NCBI RefSeq assembly: GCF_900104335.1
Contig: NZ_FMXT01000001.1
Location: 827,516 to 891,515 of the forward strand
Direction: 5' to 3'
Length of the DNA: 64,000 bases
Source of the DNA: Pseudobutyrivibrio sp. YE44
GTDB lineage: Bacteria; Bacillota; Clostridia; Lachnospirales; Lachnospiraceae
Under the pieces are notes generated by a model that saw nothing but the letters and a program-made list of their open reading frames with translations, searched no databases and was not told the origin of the DNA. Each line of letters opens with the position of its first letter. The first letter of the stretch is position 1. Shown here piece by piece: positions 44,090 to 53,638 of the stretch. The position numbers were made by a program, and so were the translations under genes.

Positions 44090-44846
44090 ATATATCAGCA
44101 ATTAGATCCTTAACAACCTCACTGGCTAAAATTAATCCTGCAACTGCTGGCGCAAAAGCTGTAGAACCAGGAATAGCTCTTCTATCTGTACACTTTCGCT
44201 CAGCACCTGGTGGACATATGCAATTTGTCCTACAGCTAATAGCCATATCTTCCTGTGGTGTAACTGGCTTCTCATCAGAAAATACCACCTTAAGCTTCTT
44301 TACACCCCTCTTTTTCATTTCACGGCGCATGACCTTCGCCAAAGGACACATAGTTGTCTTATAAATATCTGCTACTCTAAATCTGCTAGGGTCTAGTTTG
44401 TTGCCTGCACCCATACAACTAATTACAGGCACGCCCTTCTCCTGGCATCTCATAATTATTTCAATCTTGGCTGTCACAGTATCAACTGCATCAACCACAT
44501 AATCATATTCTTCAAAAGGGAAGTCATCAGCATTCTCTGGTAAGAAAAAGCATTTATGAACATTAATATCAGCTTTAGGATTGATATCAAGCATTCGCTC
44601 CTTCATAACCTGAACCTTATCTTTTCCCACAGTGCTACGAGTAGCTATAATTTGTCGATTAAGGTTTGTAAGACATACCTTATCATCATCCACAATATCA
44701 AAATGGCCTATGCCTGTTCTAACAAGCGATTCACAAACATAGCCACCTACACCACCTATACCAAATATAGCAACTCGCTTGTTTGCTAATGTCTCCATAG
44801 CCTCTTTGCCGAGAAGAAGCTGAGTTCTTGAAAACTGATTTAACAT
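44088..44846 (-). CDS. tcdA: E1-like tRNA threonylcarbamoyladenosine dehydratase
   Basis: 252 residues of the ThiF/MoeB superfamily with IFGIGGVGGYVCESL nucleotide loop, DDDKVCLTNLNRQ, and VDAVDTVTAK. TcdA cyclises t6A at position 37 of tRNAs reading ANN codons, using ATP. A conserved Cys region (ISCRTNCICPPGAERKC) holds several Cys. It neighbours two predicted tRNA- or cofactor-sulfur enzymes and the Fe-S genes; TcdA works with a cysteine desulfurase (CsdA) in E. coli, which fits iscS nearby. Confidence 0.85.
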   Translation of the reverse strand: MLNQFSRTQLLLGKEAMETLANKRVAIFGIGGVGGYVCESLVRTGIGHFDIVDDDKVCLTNLNRQIIATRSTVGKDKVQVMKERMLDINPKADINVHKCFFLPENADDFPFEEYDYVVDAVDTVTAKIEIIMRCQEKGVPVISCMGAGNKLDPSRFRVADIYKTTMCPLAKVMRREMKKRGVKKLKVVFSDEKPVTPQEDMAISCRTNCICPPGAERKCTDRRAIPGSTAFAPAVAGLILASEVVKDLIADI

Positions 44847-44862
44847 ACGTACCTCTAATATT

Positions 44863-46173
44863 CTATTTCTCTTTGATAATTGAAAATGCTACAAATACCA
44901 ATAACACAAAAGGATATATTAGCCATGGAATAAGCGAAAAGCTGGCAAGCTTCGCAATATTAGCTGCTACCAAAAGCTGCGCACCATAAGGGATAATTCC
45001 CTGCATAATACATGAACAGGTATCAAGAAGTGAAGCAGTCTTCTTTGGCTCCACACCATATTCTTCACTAATATGCTTTGCAATTGGCGCCGCAATAACA
45101 ATAGCAACTGTGTTGTTGGCTGTAGCTAAATCCATAAACATTGTAAGGAAAGCTATTCCAAGCATTCCTCCCTTCTTGTTTCCAGCCTTACTTCTAATTA
45201 ATGACAATATAGCCTCAAAGCCACCATGCTCTCTAATTAAGGACGCAACAGAAGCAACAAGGATTGTAACAATCATAGTCTCAAACATACCAGATATACC
45301 TGTGCCCATTGATGAGAGGCCAGACACATATGTAAGAGAGCCTGTGAAAATTCCTACGGCTACAAATAAAAAACATCCCAGCAATAAAACTATAAATACA
45401 TTTACAGACATTACTGATAAAATCAAAACTATAAAATATGGAAGTGCTTGCCAAATGTTGTACTCATAATTACCAATAGCAGCTCCGCCTGATTTAAAAG
45501 CATAGACTGTAAGAATTACTAAAGTAACGATTGCTGAAGGAAGTGCTAATTTAAGATTTGCCTCAAACTTTTCCTTCATAGCAATGCCCTGTGTTTTTGT
45601 AGCGGCGATTGTTGTGTCTGAAATGAAAGAAAGATTATCTCCAAACATTGCACCACCAACTACAACACCTACACAAAAAGCCAACTTAAGATTTCCACTT
45701 TTTGAAACTGCGCATGCTATTGGTGCAAGAACAGAAATAGTTCCAACGCTAGTTCCCATTGCCATAGATATAAGGCATGCAATAATAAAAAGCCCTGGTA
45801 TCGCAAAACGACCTGGAATAATACTAAGTAAAAGGTTTGCTGTAGATGCTGCTCCACCAGCTTCACCTGCTACGCCACTAAAAGCTCCTGCCAATATGAA
45901 AATAAAAAGCATTGTCACGATGTTGTCATCGCCAATGCCTTCTGCGCAGATGTGAATCTTTTCTTCAAAGCTTTTTCCTCGGTTTTGAGCAAAAGCAAGA
46001 ATAAGCGCAAAAGTAAAGGACAGAACCACTGAGACTACGTAAAATCCCATCTGCCCTTCAATTGGTGAAATGTATTGAAAATAAATTCCATTACCAAGAT
46101 ATAAAGCCAAAAACAATGCTATAGGAAGTAATGCCTTAGCATTTGGTTTTGGCTGTTTGTTTGTATTACTCAT
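44863..46173 (-). CDS. NhaC-family Na+/H+ antiporter or MetT-like transporter
   Basis: 436 residues with about 11-12 membrane helices and the NhaC-type blocks MGTSVGTISVLAPIA, GGAMFGDNLSFISDTTIAAT and MDLATANNTVAIV. The same fold includes MetT, a methionine transporter; the surrounding sulfur genes make that possible, but sequence alone does not decide. Start is behind AAGGGAAACTATTAA, 16 bases upstream of tcdA. Confidence 0.8.
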   Translation of the reverse strand: MSNTNKQPKPNAKALLPIALFLALYLGNGIYFQYISPIEGQMGFYVVSVVLSFTFALILAFAQNRGKSFEEKIHICAEGIGDDNIVTMLFIFILAGAFSGVAGEAGGAASTANLLLSIIPGRFAIPGLFIIACLISMAMGTSVGTISVLAPIACAVSKSGNLKLAFCVGVVVGGAMFGDNLSFISDTTIAATKTQGIAMKEKFEANLKLALPSAIVTLVILTVYAFKSGGAAIGNYEYNIWQALPYFIVLILSVMSVNVFIVLLLGCFLFVAVGIFTGSLTYVSGLSSMGTGISGMFETMIVTILVASVASLIREHGGFEAILSLIRSKAGNKKGGMLGIAFLTMFMDLATANNTVAIVIAAPIAKHISEEYGVEPKKTASLLDTCSCIMQGIIPYGAQLLVAANIAKLASFSLIPWLIYPFVLLVFVAFSIIKEK

Positions 46174-46250
46174 TTAATAGTTTCCCTTCTAAATCTCGAT
46201 AGAAACTATTTTAACTTATTTAAGCCTCTATTTGCAAATAAATGGCTTTA

Positions 46251-46688
46251 TTAATGCATATGACATGATTCACAATCATGCTCCTCTGGGAAATCCTTTG
46301 GATCATACTCAATACCGTTCTTATCATAATAATCTTTTACTGCACTCTTGATTGCTTCTTCTGCAAGAACTGAACAATGAAGCTTGTGTGGTGGAAGTCC
46401 ATCAAGGGCTTCTGTAACAGCCTTATTTGTAAGCTGAAGAGCCTCAGAAACTGGCTTTCCCATAATAAGCTCTGTTGCCATTGATGAAGATGCAATTGCA
46501 CTACCACAACCAAAAGTCTCAAACTTAACATCCTCAATAATCTGTTCGTCATTTATCTTAAGATAGATTTTCATGATGTCGCCACAGACTGGGTTACCAA
46601 CCTCACCGACACCTGAAGCATCCTCAATTACTCCTACGTTTCTTGGGTTTCTGAAGTGATCCATTACCTTTTCACTATATAATGCCAT
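46251..46688 (-). CDS. iscU: Fe-S scaffold protein IscU/NifU-N
   Basis: 145 residues with the three cluster ligands in VGNPVCGD (about 37), TFGCGSA (about 63) and LHCSVLA (about 106). An extra C-terminal tail ends CESCHMH, adding potential ligands. Receives sulfur from IscS, encoded 40 bases upstream, and assembles 2Fe-2S/4Fe-4S clusters for transfer to apoproteins. Confidence 0.95.
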   Translation of the reverse strand: MALYSEKVMDHFRNPRNVGVIEDASGVGEVGNPVCGDIMKIYLKINDEQIIEDVKFETFGCGSAIASSSMATELIMGKPVSEALQLTNKAVTEALDGLPPHKLHCSVLAEEAIKSAVKDYYDKNGIEYDPKDFPEEHDCESCHMH

Positions 46689-46728
46689 TTTGTTATTCCT
46701 CCAATTACTCTCTAAATATATATATGAG

Positions 46729-47934
46729 TTAAGCTACGCTATGCTCTGAAAAAACGTGTGGACGCTTGCCACTTACTAAATCACCCCAGAATGGTGAAAA
46801 TCCACGAAGATACTCAACTACTTCTGAAACTGATTTGATAATGTAATCAACCTGCTCCTCTGTAGCATCCTCGCCAAGAGAAACACGAAGTGAACCGTGA
46901 GCTACCTCATGTGGTCTGCCGATTGCAAGAAGTACGTGGCTAGGATCAAGTGAGCCTGATGTGCAGGCTGAACCAGAAGAAACTGCCACTCCCTTATCAT
47001 CTAACAAAAGAAGAAGTGATTCTCCCTCGATTCCTTCAAAGCAGAAGTTTACGTTTGACTTAACTCTAAGATTTCTGTCACCGTTAAGCTCTGAATATGG
47101 AATCTTTGAAAGACCCTCGATTAATCTGTCCTGAAGCTTTGCAAGCTTTTCATTTGTCTCATCAATCTGAGCAACTGCGTCCTCAAGAGCTACAGTAAGA
47201 CCTACGATACCTGCAAGATTCTCTGTACCTGCACGCTTACCTCTCTCCTGAGCACCACCGTTGATTACATTAGTAAGAACGATTCCGCCTCTTGCATAAA
47301 GTACTCCTACGCCTTTAGGACCGTGGAACTTATGAGCTGAAATAGAAAGCATATCTATGTTCTGCTCCTTCACATCGATGTGAACATGGCTAACAGCCTG
47401 AACAGCATCTGTGTGGAAAAGAACTCCTCTCTCCTTGCAAACTGCACCGATTTCAGCGATTGGCTGAATTGTACCAATCTCGTTATTAGCGTACATAATA
47501 GTAACAAGTGCTGTATCCTCACGAATAGCATCTGCTACCTGCTGCGCTGTAACAACACCGTTTGAGTGAACATCAAGAAGCTCGATTTCAAAGCCTTCCT
47601 TCTCAAGTGCCTGAAGTGTATGAAGCACTGCATGATGCTCAAACTTTGTAGAGATGATATGTTTTTTTCCCTTCTTCTCTCCAATTCTTGCTGCTGAAAT
47701 GATAGCCTGATTATCAGCCTCGCTACCGCCTGATGTGAAATAAATCTCTCTTGGTGAAGCGCCAAGTACCTTTGCAACTCTCTCTCTTGATTCCTCAAGA
47801 ACCTCCTTAGCCTTCTGACCAACTGAATAGAGGCTGGATGGGTTTCCATAAACCTCTGTAAAATATGGAAGCATTGCTTCAACTACCTTAGGTGAAACAG
47901 CAGTTGTTGCTGCGTTATCTGCGTATACGAACAT
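46729..47934 (-). CDS. iscS: Cysteine desulfurase NifS/IscS
   Basis: 401 residues. PLP lysine in [10 protein letters not shown], catalytic Cys in [16 protein letters not shown], and YANNEIGT. Converts cysteine to alanine and loads persulfide sulfur on IscU and tRNA-modifying enzymes. First gene of iscS-iscU behind an Rrf2-type operator; with no other desulfurase visible here it probably also serves the PP-loop sulfurtransferases next door. Confidence 0.96.
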   Translation of the reverse strand: MFVYADNAATTAVSPKVVEAMLPYFTEVYGNPSSLYSVGQKAKEVLEESRERVAKVLGASPREIYFTSGGSEADNQAIISAARIGEKKGKKHIISTKFEHHAVLHTLQALEKEGFEIELLDVHSNGVVTAQQVADAIREDTALVTIMYANNEIGTIQPIAEIGAVCKERGVLFHTDAVQAVSHVHIDVKEQNIDMLSISAHKFHGPKGVGVLYARGGIVLTNVINGGAQERGKRAGTENLAGIVGLTVALEDAVAQIDETNEKLAKLQDRLIEGLSKIPYSELNGDRNLRVKSNVNFCFEGIEGESLLLLLDDKGVAVSSGSACTSGSLDPSHVLLAIGRPHEVAHGSLRVSLGEDATEEQVDYIIKSVSEVVEYLRGFSPFWGDLVSGKRPHVFSEHSVA

Positions 47935-47992
47935 ATCCTTTTACCTTCCTTTTTTTATATTACCTACTTGCCTAGTATTTAAGTCTGCGAAT

Positions 47993-48027
47993 AATATAAA
48001 AGAAATCACCTATCTAGTCAATAGGTG
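47993..48027 (-). promoter_or_regulatory. iscS-iscU promoter with Rrf2-type operator
   Basis: Minus strand TTGACT (48021-48016), 17-base spacer, TATATT (47998-47993). The -35 lies in TCACCTATCTAGTCAATAGGTGA (48007-48027). A further half-site ACCTACTTGCCTAGTA lies downstream at 47961-47976. Same geometry as the promoter at 1672-1704. Confidence 0.8.
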
Positions 48028-48066
48028 ATTTCCAAAAATATGCTTATTGCGAGTTTTTATCAATTA

Positions 48067-48150
48067 CTACTTCTCAACTCTATGCTTACCATTTGGTATG
48101 TCGCAGGCAATAATCTCATAATCACATCCATCTTCTGCTATCCTTTTACT
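48067..48150 (-). pseudogene. Possible 3' gene remnant
   Basis: Minus-strand reading gives about 27 plausible residues (EDGCDYEIIACDIPNGKHRV) ending in a stop, with no start, overlapping the end of the GH53-like gene in another frame. It may be the tail of a deleted gene. Weak evidence. Confidence 0.2.
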
Positions 48151-49492
48151 TAATATCTATAAGTAGGCTCTCCTTTGGAGTTCCATGCTTATTCTCATCA
48201 AAATTAAACATTGGCATTGTGCCCCAATCCTCATAATCGGCAGCCCAATATCTAATACCAATCACTCCATGTGTCTTGCCCCACTCAACAACATCCTTGT
48301 AGATTGCAGCTTGTCCCTCTTCACTATTGGCATATCCCTTTGTAGCCTTATTCCATCCTGCAAATGCTCCTGACATTTCTCCAGAAGGATATGAGAACTC
48401 ACCAATGAATACTGGGACTCCACATTTTTTATTTATAGCCATAACAGTCTTCTTAAATAGGATTGTAGAATCCTTGTACATAGAAGGAGCACTTGGATAA
48501 TAGCTGATACCTGCTGTATCCACTGCATATCCATTTTTTGCCATACAGTTAAAATATCTTGCACTTGAATTTGGAGTCATAACTACTGTTGCTATATGAG
48601 TAGAGAATTTTACGTTAGTTGAATCAATTCCTTGTTCCTCATAAGCTTCTAGAATTCCTGACTTCACTGCTACAAATTCCTTGGCGTTATATTGCCATAT
48701 ATTCTTTTCCAACCATCTTGGATTAAAAAGCGGAAGCAAATATCTAGCAAAATCAGGAACATTTTCAAGCTTAGGATTAACTGCAGTCTTCAGGCCAAGG
48801 CTTACTCCAGCGAAGCCAAAGTTTGCCTCGTTACCCAGATTCCAGTTATCCACTGTACAACCTGTATTTAAAATCTCAGTTGCCAAAAATTTTCCATATG
48901 CATGTAAGACTGTATTGATTTCATCAAGTGAAAGCTCGCTCCAATCCTTGCCATTCTGTAATGCATAAATCTCTGGATATTCTTCAAATCGTGGAGCCTG
49001 TTGTGTTTCCATATCCATATATGTATATGCACACATAACCTCAGGGTTGATTGGAATGTTCAGCTTCGCTGCAAGTTTGCAAAGCTCTATTCCTTGATCA
49101 AGGGTATGTACATTTGCATTTGTATCAACTACACCATCTGTCTCATCCTTATCTGTTACATGACGCTTAGTTGCAATTCGTACATACATCTCTGTAGCAC
49201 CTTTTTCCATATAAAGCTTTTCAAGCTGTTCAATATTAGTTATCTGCTTTCCTTCATATTCATATGTATAGCCCTTATCAAATCCAGTTGCTGTAAATGG
49301 ACTTACTGATAATGCCATTCTAAATTCTTCTTCTGTATCAACTGGCTTATATCCAATTTCCGAATATAAGAACTGAGCTGATAAAATCTTTACAGCAATA
49401 ATAGAAACCAGAACAATAATTGCTGTTACTATTTTTTTACTTCTTTTCCATCTCTTAATTCTCCCAACAAAGCTTGATATTGCCTGCTTCAT
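48146..49492 (-). CDS. Membrane-anchored GH53-like glycoside hydrolase
   Basis: 448 residues. One N-terminal membrane helix (IVTAIIVLVSIIAVKILSA) anchors an external TIM barrel. The acid/base candidate is in WNLGNEANFGF (about residue 217) and the nucleophile in FIGEFSYPSG (about 367), with GISYYPSAPSMY between, the order of GH53 endo-1,4-galactanases. Rumen or gut Lachnospiraceae use such enzymes on pectic galactan. Divergent from a TetR gene. Substrate is an inference from distant motifs. Confidence 0.65.
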   Translation of the reverse strand: MKQAISSFVGRIKRWKRSKKIVTAIIVLVSIIAVKILSAQFLYSEIGYKPVDTEEEFRMALSVSPFTATGFDKGYTYEYEGKQITNIEQLEKLYMEKGATEMYVRIATKRHVTDKDETDGVVDTNANVHTLDQGIELCKLAAKLNIPINPEVMCAYTYMDMETQQAPRFEEYPEIYALQNGKDWSELSLDEINTVLHAYGKFLATEILNTGCTVDNWNLGNEANFGFAGVSLGLKTAVNPKLENVPDFARYLLPLFNPRWLEKNIWQYNAKEFVAVKSGILEAYEEQGIDSTNVKFSTHIATVVMTPNSSARYFNCMAKNGYAVDTAGISYYPSAPSMYKDSTILFKKTVMAINKKCGVPVFIGEFSYPSGEMSGAFAGWNKATKGYANSEEGQAAIYKDVVEWGKTHGVIGIRYWAADYEDWGTMPMFNFDENKHGTPKESLLIDIK

Positions 49493-49539
49493 GGTTTTAC
49501 TCCTTTTTCATTTGCTTGTTTTTGTGGGCTCTTGACTGT

Positions 49540-49568
49540 ATAATATAGACACGGTGTACAGTTTACAA
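49540..49568 (-). promoter_or_regulatory. Promoter of the GH53-like gene
   Basis: TTGTAA (49568-49563), 17-base spacer, TATTAT (49545-49540) on the minus strand. Confidence 0.6.
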
Positions 49569-49636
49569 CTTGCAATATTTTTTAGAACGTATTGTTTACT
49601 ACACTTTTTAAAATTATGTAGTGTTTAGAACTTGTT

Positions 49637-49654
49637 CGATGCAATGTTGTATCG
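49637..49654. promoter_or_regulatory. Palindrome CGATGCAATGTTGTATCG, probable TetR operator
   Basis: Eight-base arms with one G-T mismatch around a 2-base centre, 46 bases before the TetR start and within the divergent intergenic region. A second inverted repeat ACTACA/TGTAGT lies at about 49601-49626. Confidence 0.45.
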
Positions 49655-49699
49655 TTTAAAATCTAAACTTTTTCTTAAATGTATTAAGGAGAAATAAAA

Positions 49700-50257
49700 A
49701 TGGCTGTCAAAAACAATAGAAGAACTCTTGTTACCAAAAGAATACTAAAAGAATCTCTTCTTTCACTTATGGCTGAAAAGCCTATCACAAAGATTTCTAT
49801 TAAAGAAATATGCGACCTTTCAGAAATGAGTCGTTCCACATTTTATTTGCACTATCAGGATCAGTTTGAACTGCTTAAAGATATTGAAAATGAAGTTTTA
49901 GATAAATCCTTTGAAGCATTGGAAGATTTGGGTGGTGATTTTAATACTATAGAATCTATAGAAAACTTTCTTAACTATGTTAAATCCAGCAAAGAAACCT
50001 TTGGAGTCTTGCTCTGTCAGACCGATACTATAGATTTTCAAAATGCCATCATAGAAAAGATTTCTAATCATGTAAAAGAATCTGTTCCTGATTTCAACCA
50101 AATGAAATCAGATAAATACATTTTCGTATTTATAATGAATGGCTCTTTGAATGTACTTAGAACATGGATAATGAATGACTTTGATATGGCTGTACCAGAA
50201 ATGGCTTCACTTATTTTCCAGTGCAACCACAATATAACTACCACAAATAATTCATAA
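49700..50257 (+). CDS. TetR/AcrR-family regulator
   Basis: 185 residues, helix-turn-helix ISIKEICDLSEMSRSTFYLH followed by YQDQFELLKDIENE. The C-terminal domain is of the kind seen in Firmicute TetR proteins with a TetR_C cap. Divergent from the GH53-like gene, which it may control. AAGGAGAAATAAAA precedes the start. Confidence 0.88.
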   Translation: MAVKNNRRTLVTKRILKESLLSLMAEKPITKISIKEICDLSEMSRSTFYLHYQDQFELLKDIENEVLDKSFEALEDLGGDFNTIESIENFLNYVKSSKETFGVLLCQTDTIDFQNAIIEKISNHVKESVPDFNQMKSDKYIFVFIMNGSLNVLRTWIMNDFDMAVPEMASLIFQCNHNITTTNNS

Positions 50258-50271
50258 AAGGTGTAATAAAT

Positions 50272-50394
50272 ATGGATATTAAATATAAATTAGCAGAAGC
50301 GATGAAGACCTGCATGCGCACTACCTCGGTTGAAAACATCAGAATTGTTCCGTATGCTTATGGCATAATTCCAAAAATAAAAAGCTTAGGATGA
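50272..50394 (+). pseudogene. Truncated TetR-like gene remnant, 40 codons
   Basis: Starts with AAAAGGTGTAATAAAT then an ATG. The first ~23 residues (MDIKYKLAEAMKTCMRTTSV) look like the N-terminus of a second TetR type, just before where the DNA-binding helices should begin. It then runs into unrelated residues and a stop inside a terminator. Most likely a deleted gene; a functional 40-residue peptide is less likely. Confidence 0.45.
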
Positions 50395-50413
50395 TTCGTC
50401 ATCCTAAGCTTTT
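50380..50413. terminator. Bidirectional terminator
   Basis: AAAAGCTTAGGATG/CATCCTAAGCTTTT perfect hairpin, with T-rich flanks on both strands; ends carB and the TetR side. Confidence 0.9.
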
Positions 50414-50434
50414 CTTGTCTGTTTGGTTATTCAA

Positions 50435-53400
50435 TTAACCAATCTTAGCTACGTCTACAAGTGTGTACTCTGTGGTTGCACTCTCAAGAGATGTGGCAAG
50501 AGCAACGGCTGTATCCATTGCTGTGATACAGTTAATGCCTGTTTCAATAGCATTTCTTCTAATAAGGAAACCATCTCTGGTCTTATCTCCATGTCCCTGT
50601 GTAGGTGTATCAATAACTAGGTCAATCTTATGTCCAAGGATAAGGTCCATAACATTTGGAGATTCCTGAGTAATCTTGTTTACCCATCGAGCATCTACTC
50701 CACCATCCTGCAGATACTTAGCTGTAGAACGTGTAGCATAAATCTTGTAGCCAAGCTTTTCGAATCTCTTAGCAACTTCAAGAGCCTCTGGCTTATCAGC
50801 ATCCTTTACAGTGATAATCATCTGCTTGTGCTTTGGAAGTACAACTCCTGCACCAAGGAATGCCTTGTAAAGAGCCTCTTCAAAGGTCTTTGCAATACCT
50901 AAGCACTCACCAGTAGACTTCATCTCAGGACCAAGAGAAATCTCGGCACCACGAAGCTTTTCAAAGGAGAATACTGGCATCTTAATTGCAATGTAATCTG
51001 CCTCTGGCTGAAGACCTGGCTTATAGCCCATATCTGTTATCTTGTGACCAAGGATTGCCTTTGCTGCAAGGTCAACGATTGGAATACCAGTTACCTTGCT
51101 GATGTATGGTACTGTACGAGAGCTTCGAGGATTAACCTCAATTACATATACCTCTCCGTCCATGGCGATAAACTGGATGTTAATCATACCAAGTACGTGA
51201 AGGGCCTTAGCAAGTCGCTCTGTATAATCTACAATCTTATCTTTAATATCCTGGCTGATTGTGTGAGCAGGATATACCGAAATACTATCTCCTGAGTGGA
51301 TACCAGTTCGCTCAATATGCTCCATGATACCAGGAATTAGGATATTTTCACCATCACAGATGGCATCAACCTCAATCTCTTTACCCTGTAAGTATTTATC
51401 TACAAGGATTGGATGATCCTGTGCTATCTGATTAATGATATCCATGAACTTTTCAATCTCTTCATCGTTGAAGGCAATCTGCATACCCTGACCACCAAGA
51501 ACATATGAAGGACGAACAAGAACTGGATATCCAAGGCGGTTTGCAACCTCCTTTGCCTCCTCTGCAGTGAAAACTGTTCCACCGGCAGCTCGAGGTATCT
51601 GTGTCTGCTCAAGAATCTTGTCAAAGAGCTCTCTATCCTCTGCTGCATCAACATCCTCTGCCTTGGTACCAAGGATTGGCACTCCAATCTTCATAAGATG
51701 CTCAGTAAGCTTGATAGCTGTCTGTCCACCGAACTGCACGATAGCTCCGTCTGGTTTTTCAAGATTTACGATTGACTCTACATCCTCATTTGTAAGAGGC
51801 TCGAAGTAAAGCTTATCAGCAATATCAAAGTCAGTTGAAACTGTCTCTGGGTTGTTGTTTACGATAACTGTCTCCCAACCTTCCTTTGCAAAGGCCCAAG
51901 TAGCGTGAACTGAACAGTAATCAAACTCAACACCCTGTCCGATACGGATTGGTCCAGAACCAAGAACAAGGACCTTCTTACGTCCCTTTGTTTGAACAGC
52001 CTCATTCTCACTTCCATATACGCTGTAGTAGTAAGGAGTCATAGCATCAAACTCTGCTGCACAGGTATCTACCATCTTGTATGCAGCAATAATGCCATTG
52101 TCATAACGCATCTTGCGAACTTCTTCCTCTGTGAGTTTTCCGTTTAATTCCGCAATTACATTATCAGGGAACTCAATACGCTTTGCTTCCTTAAGAAGCT
52201 CTACTGTAAGTTCCTCGTTAGCCAAGCGCTGCTCCATCTCAACCAAGATTTTAATCTTATCGATGAACCAAATATCTATCTTTGTAATCTCATGAATCTT
52301 TTCATAAGATACACCACGACGAAGGGCCTCAGCGATACAGTAAATTCTTCTATCATCAACAACTGTAAGCGCCTCTGCAAGCTCATCATCTGTCATATCA
52401 CAGAAATCGTAGCTCATAAGTGAATCCACATGCTGCTCCAAAGAACGAATAGCCTTCATAAGAGCGCCTTCGAAGTTGTTACATATAGACATAACCTCAC
52501 CGGTAGCCTTCATCTGAGTGGTTAGCTTTCTTGTAGCTGTAATAAACTTATCAAATGGAAGACGTGGAATCTTAACTACGCAGTAATCAAGCATTGGCTC
52601 GAAGGATGCGAAGGTCTTCTTTGTGATAGCGTTTGGAATCTCATCGAGTGTGTATCCAAGAGCAATCTTCGCAGCCACCTTAGCAATTGGGTAACCTGTT
52701 GCCTTTGAAGCAAGGGCTGATGAACGAGACACTCGAGGATTAACCTCGATTACACAGTACTCAAAGCTCTCTGGATGAAGCGCATACTGTACGTTACAAC
52801 CGCCAGTGATGCCAAGCTCATCGATAATACGAAGTGCAGATGTACGAAGCATCTGATACTCCTTATCACCAAGGGTCTGGGAAGGAGCAACTACGATTGA
52901 ATCACCTGTATGAACACCAACTGGGTCGATGTTTTCCATGTTACATACTGTGATGCAGTTTCCTGCTGCATCTCTCATAACCTCGTACTCGATTTCCTTC
53001 CAGCCGGCGATGCATCTTTCAACAAGTACTTCGTGCACACGAGAAAGACGAAGTCCGTTTGTAAGGATTTCTACAAGTTCTGTCTGGTTGTGGGCGATAC
53101 CACCGCCTGAACCACCAAGCGTGTATGCTGGACGAAGAACAACTGGATAACCAATTGTATTTGTAAACTTAATACCATCCTCTACTGTGTTAACAACAAG
53201 GGATGCTGCCACAGGCTCGCCGAGCTTTTCCATAGTGTCCTTAAATGCCTGTCTGTCCTCAGCTCTAAAGATTGTCTCTGCTGTGGTACCAATAAGCTTT
53301 ACACCTTGCTCTGCAAGAAAACCTGACTCTGCAAGCTCCATACCAAGGTTAAGACCAGCCTGACCACCAAGTGTTGGAAGTAGCGAATCTGGCTTTTCCT

Positions 53401-53638
53401 TAATAATGATTTGTTTTAAAACATCTACAGTAAGAGGTTCAATATAAACCTGATCTGCAATTTCTTTATCTGTCATGATAGTTGCTGGGTTTGAATTAAC
53501 CAAGCATACTTCCATGCCCTCTTCCTTTAAAGAACGACAAGCCTGAGTTCCTGCATAATCAAACTCAGCCGCCTGTCCGATAACGATAGGACCAGAGCCA
53601 ATTACCATTACCTTTTTAATGTCACTTCTCTTTGGCAT
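50435..53638 (-). CDS. carB: Carbamoyl phosphate synthetase large subunit
   Basis: 1067 residues: two ATP-grasp halves (GSGPIVIGQAAEFDYAG near 12 and GSGPIRIGQGVEFDYC near 560) and a C-terminal MGS-like regulatory domain (KIYATRSTAKYLQDGG, IDTPTQG). Makes carbamoyl phosphate from bicarbonate, ammonia and two ATP for pyrimidines and arginine. Its start touches the carA stop. Third gene of purL-carA-carB. Confidence 0.98.
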   Translation of the reverse strand: MPKRSDIKKVMVIGSGPIVIGQAAEFDYAGTQACRSLKEEGMEVCLVNSNPATIMTDKEIADQVYIEPLTVDVLKQIIIKEKPDSLLPTLGGQAGLNLGMELAESGFLAEQGVKLIGTTAETIFRAEDRQAFKDTMEKLGEPVAASLVVNTVEDGIKFTNTIGYPVVLRPAYTLGGSGGGIAHNQTELVEILTNGLRLSRVHEVLVERCIAGWKEIEYEVMRDAAGNCITVCNMENIDPVGVHTGDSIVVAPSQTLGDKEYQMLRTSALRIIDELGITGGCNVQYALHPESFEYCVIEVNPRVSRSSALASKATGYPIAKVAAKIALGYTLDEIPNAITKKTFASFEPMLDYCVVKIPRLPFDKFITATRKLTTQMKATGEVMSICNNFEGALMKAIRSLEQHVDSLMSYDFCDMTDDELAEALTVVDDRRIYCIAEALRRGVSYEKIHEITKIDIWFIDKIKILVEMEQRLANEELTVELLKEAKRIEFPDNVIAELNGKLTEEEVRKMRYDNGIIAAYKMVDTCAAEFDAMTPYYYSVYGSENEAVQTKGRKKVLVLGSGPIRIGQGVEFDYCSVHATWAFAKEGWETVIVNNNPETVSTDFDIADKLYFEPLTNEDVESIVNLEKPDGAIVQFGGQTAIKLTEHLMKIGVPILGTKAEDVDAAEDRELFDKILEQTQIPRAAGGTVFTAEEAKEVANRLGYPVLVRPSYVLGGQGMQIAFNDEEIEKFMDIINQIAQDHPILVDKYLQGKEIEVDAICDGENILIPGIMEHIERTGIHSGDSISVYPAHTISQDIKDKIVDYTERLAKALHVLGMINIQFIAMDGEVYVIEVNPRSSRTVPYISKVTGIPIVDLAAKAILGHKITDMGYKPGLQPEADYIAIKMPVFSFEKLRGAEISLGPEMKSTGECLGIAKTFEEALYKAFLGAGVVLPKHKQMIITVKDADKPEALEVAKRFEKLGYKIYATRSTAKYLQDGGVDARWVNKITQESPNVMDLILGHKIDLVIDTPTQGHGDKTRDGFLIRRNAIETGINCITAMDTAVALATSLESATTEYTLVDVAKIG

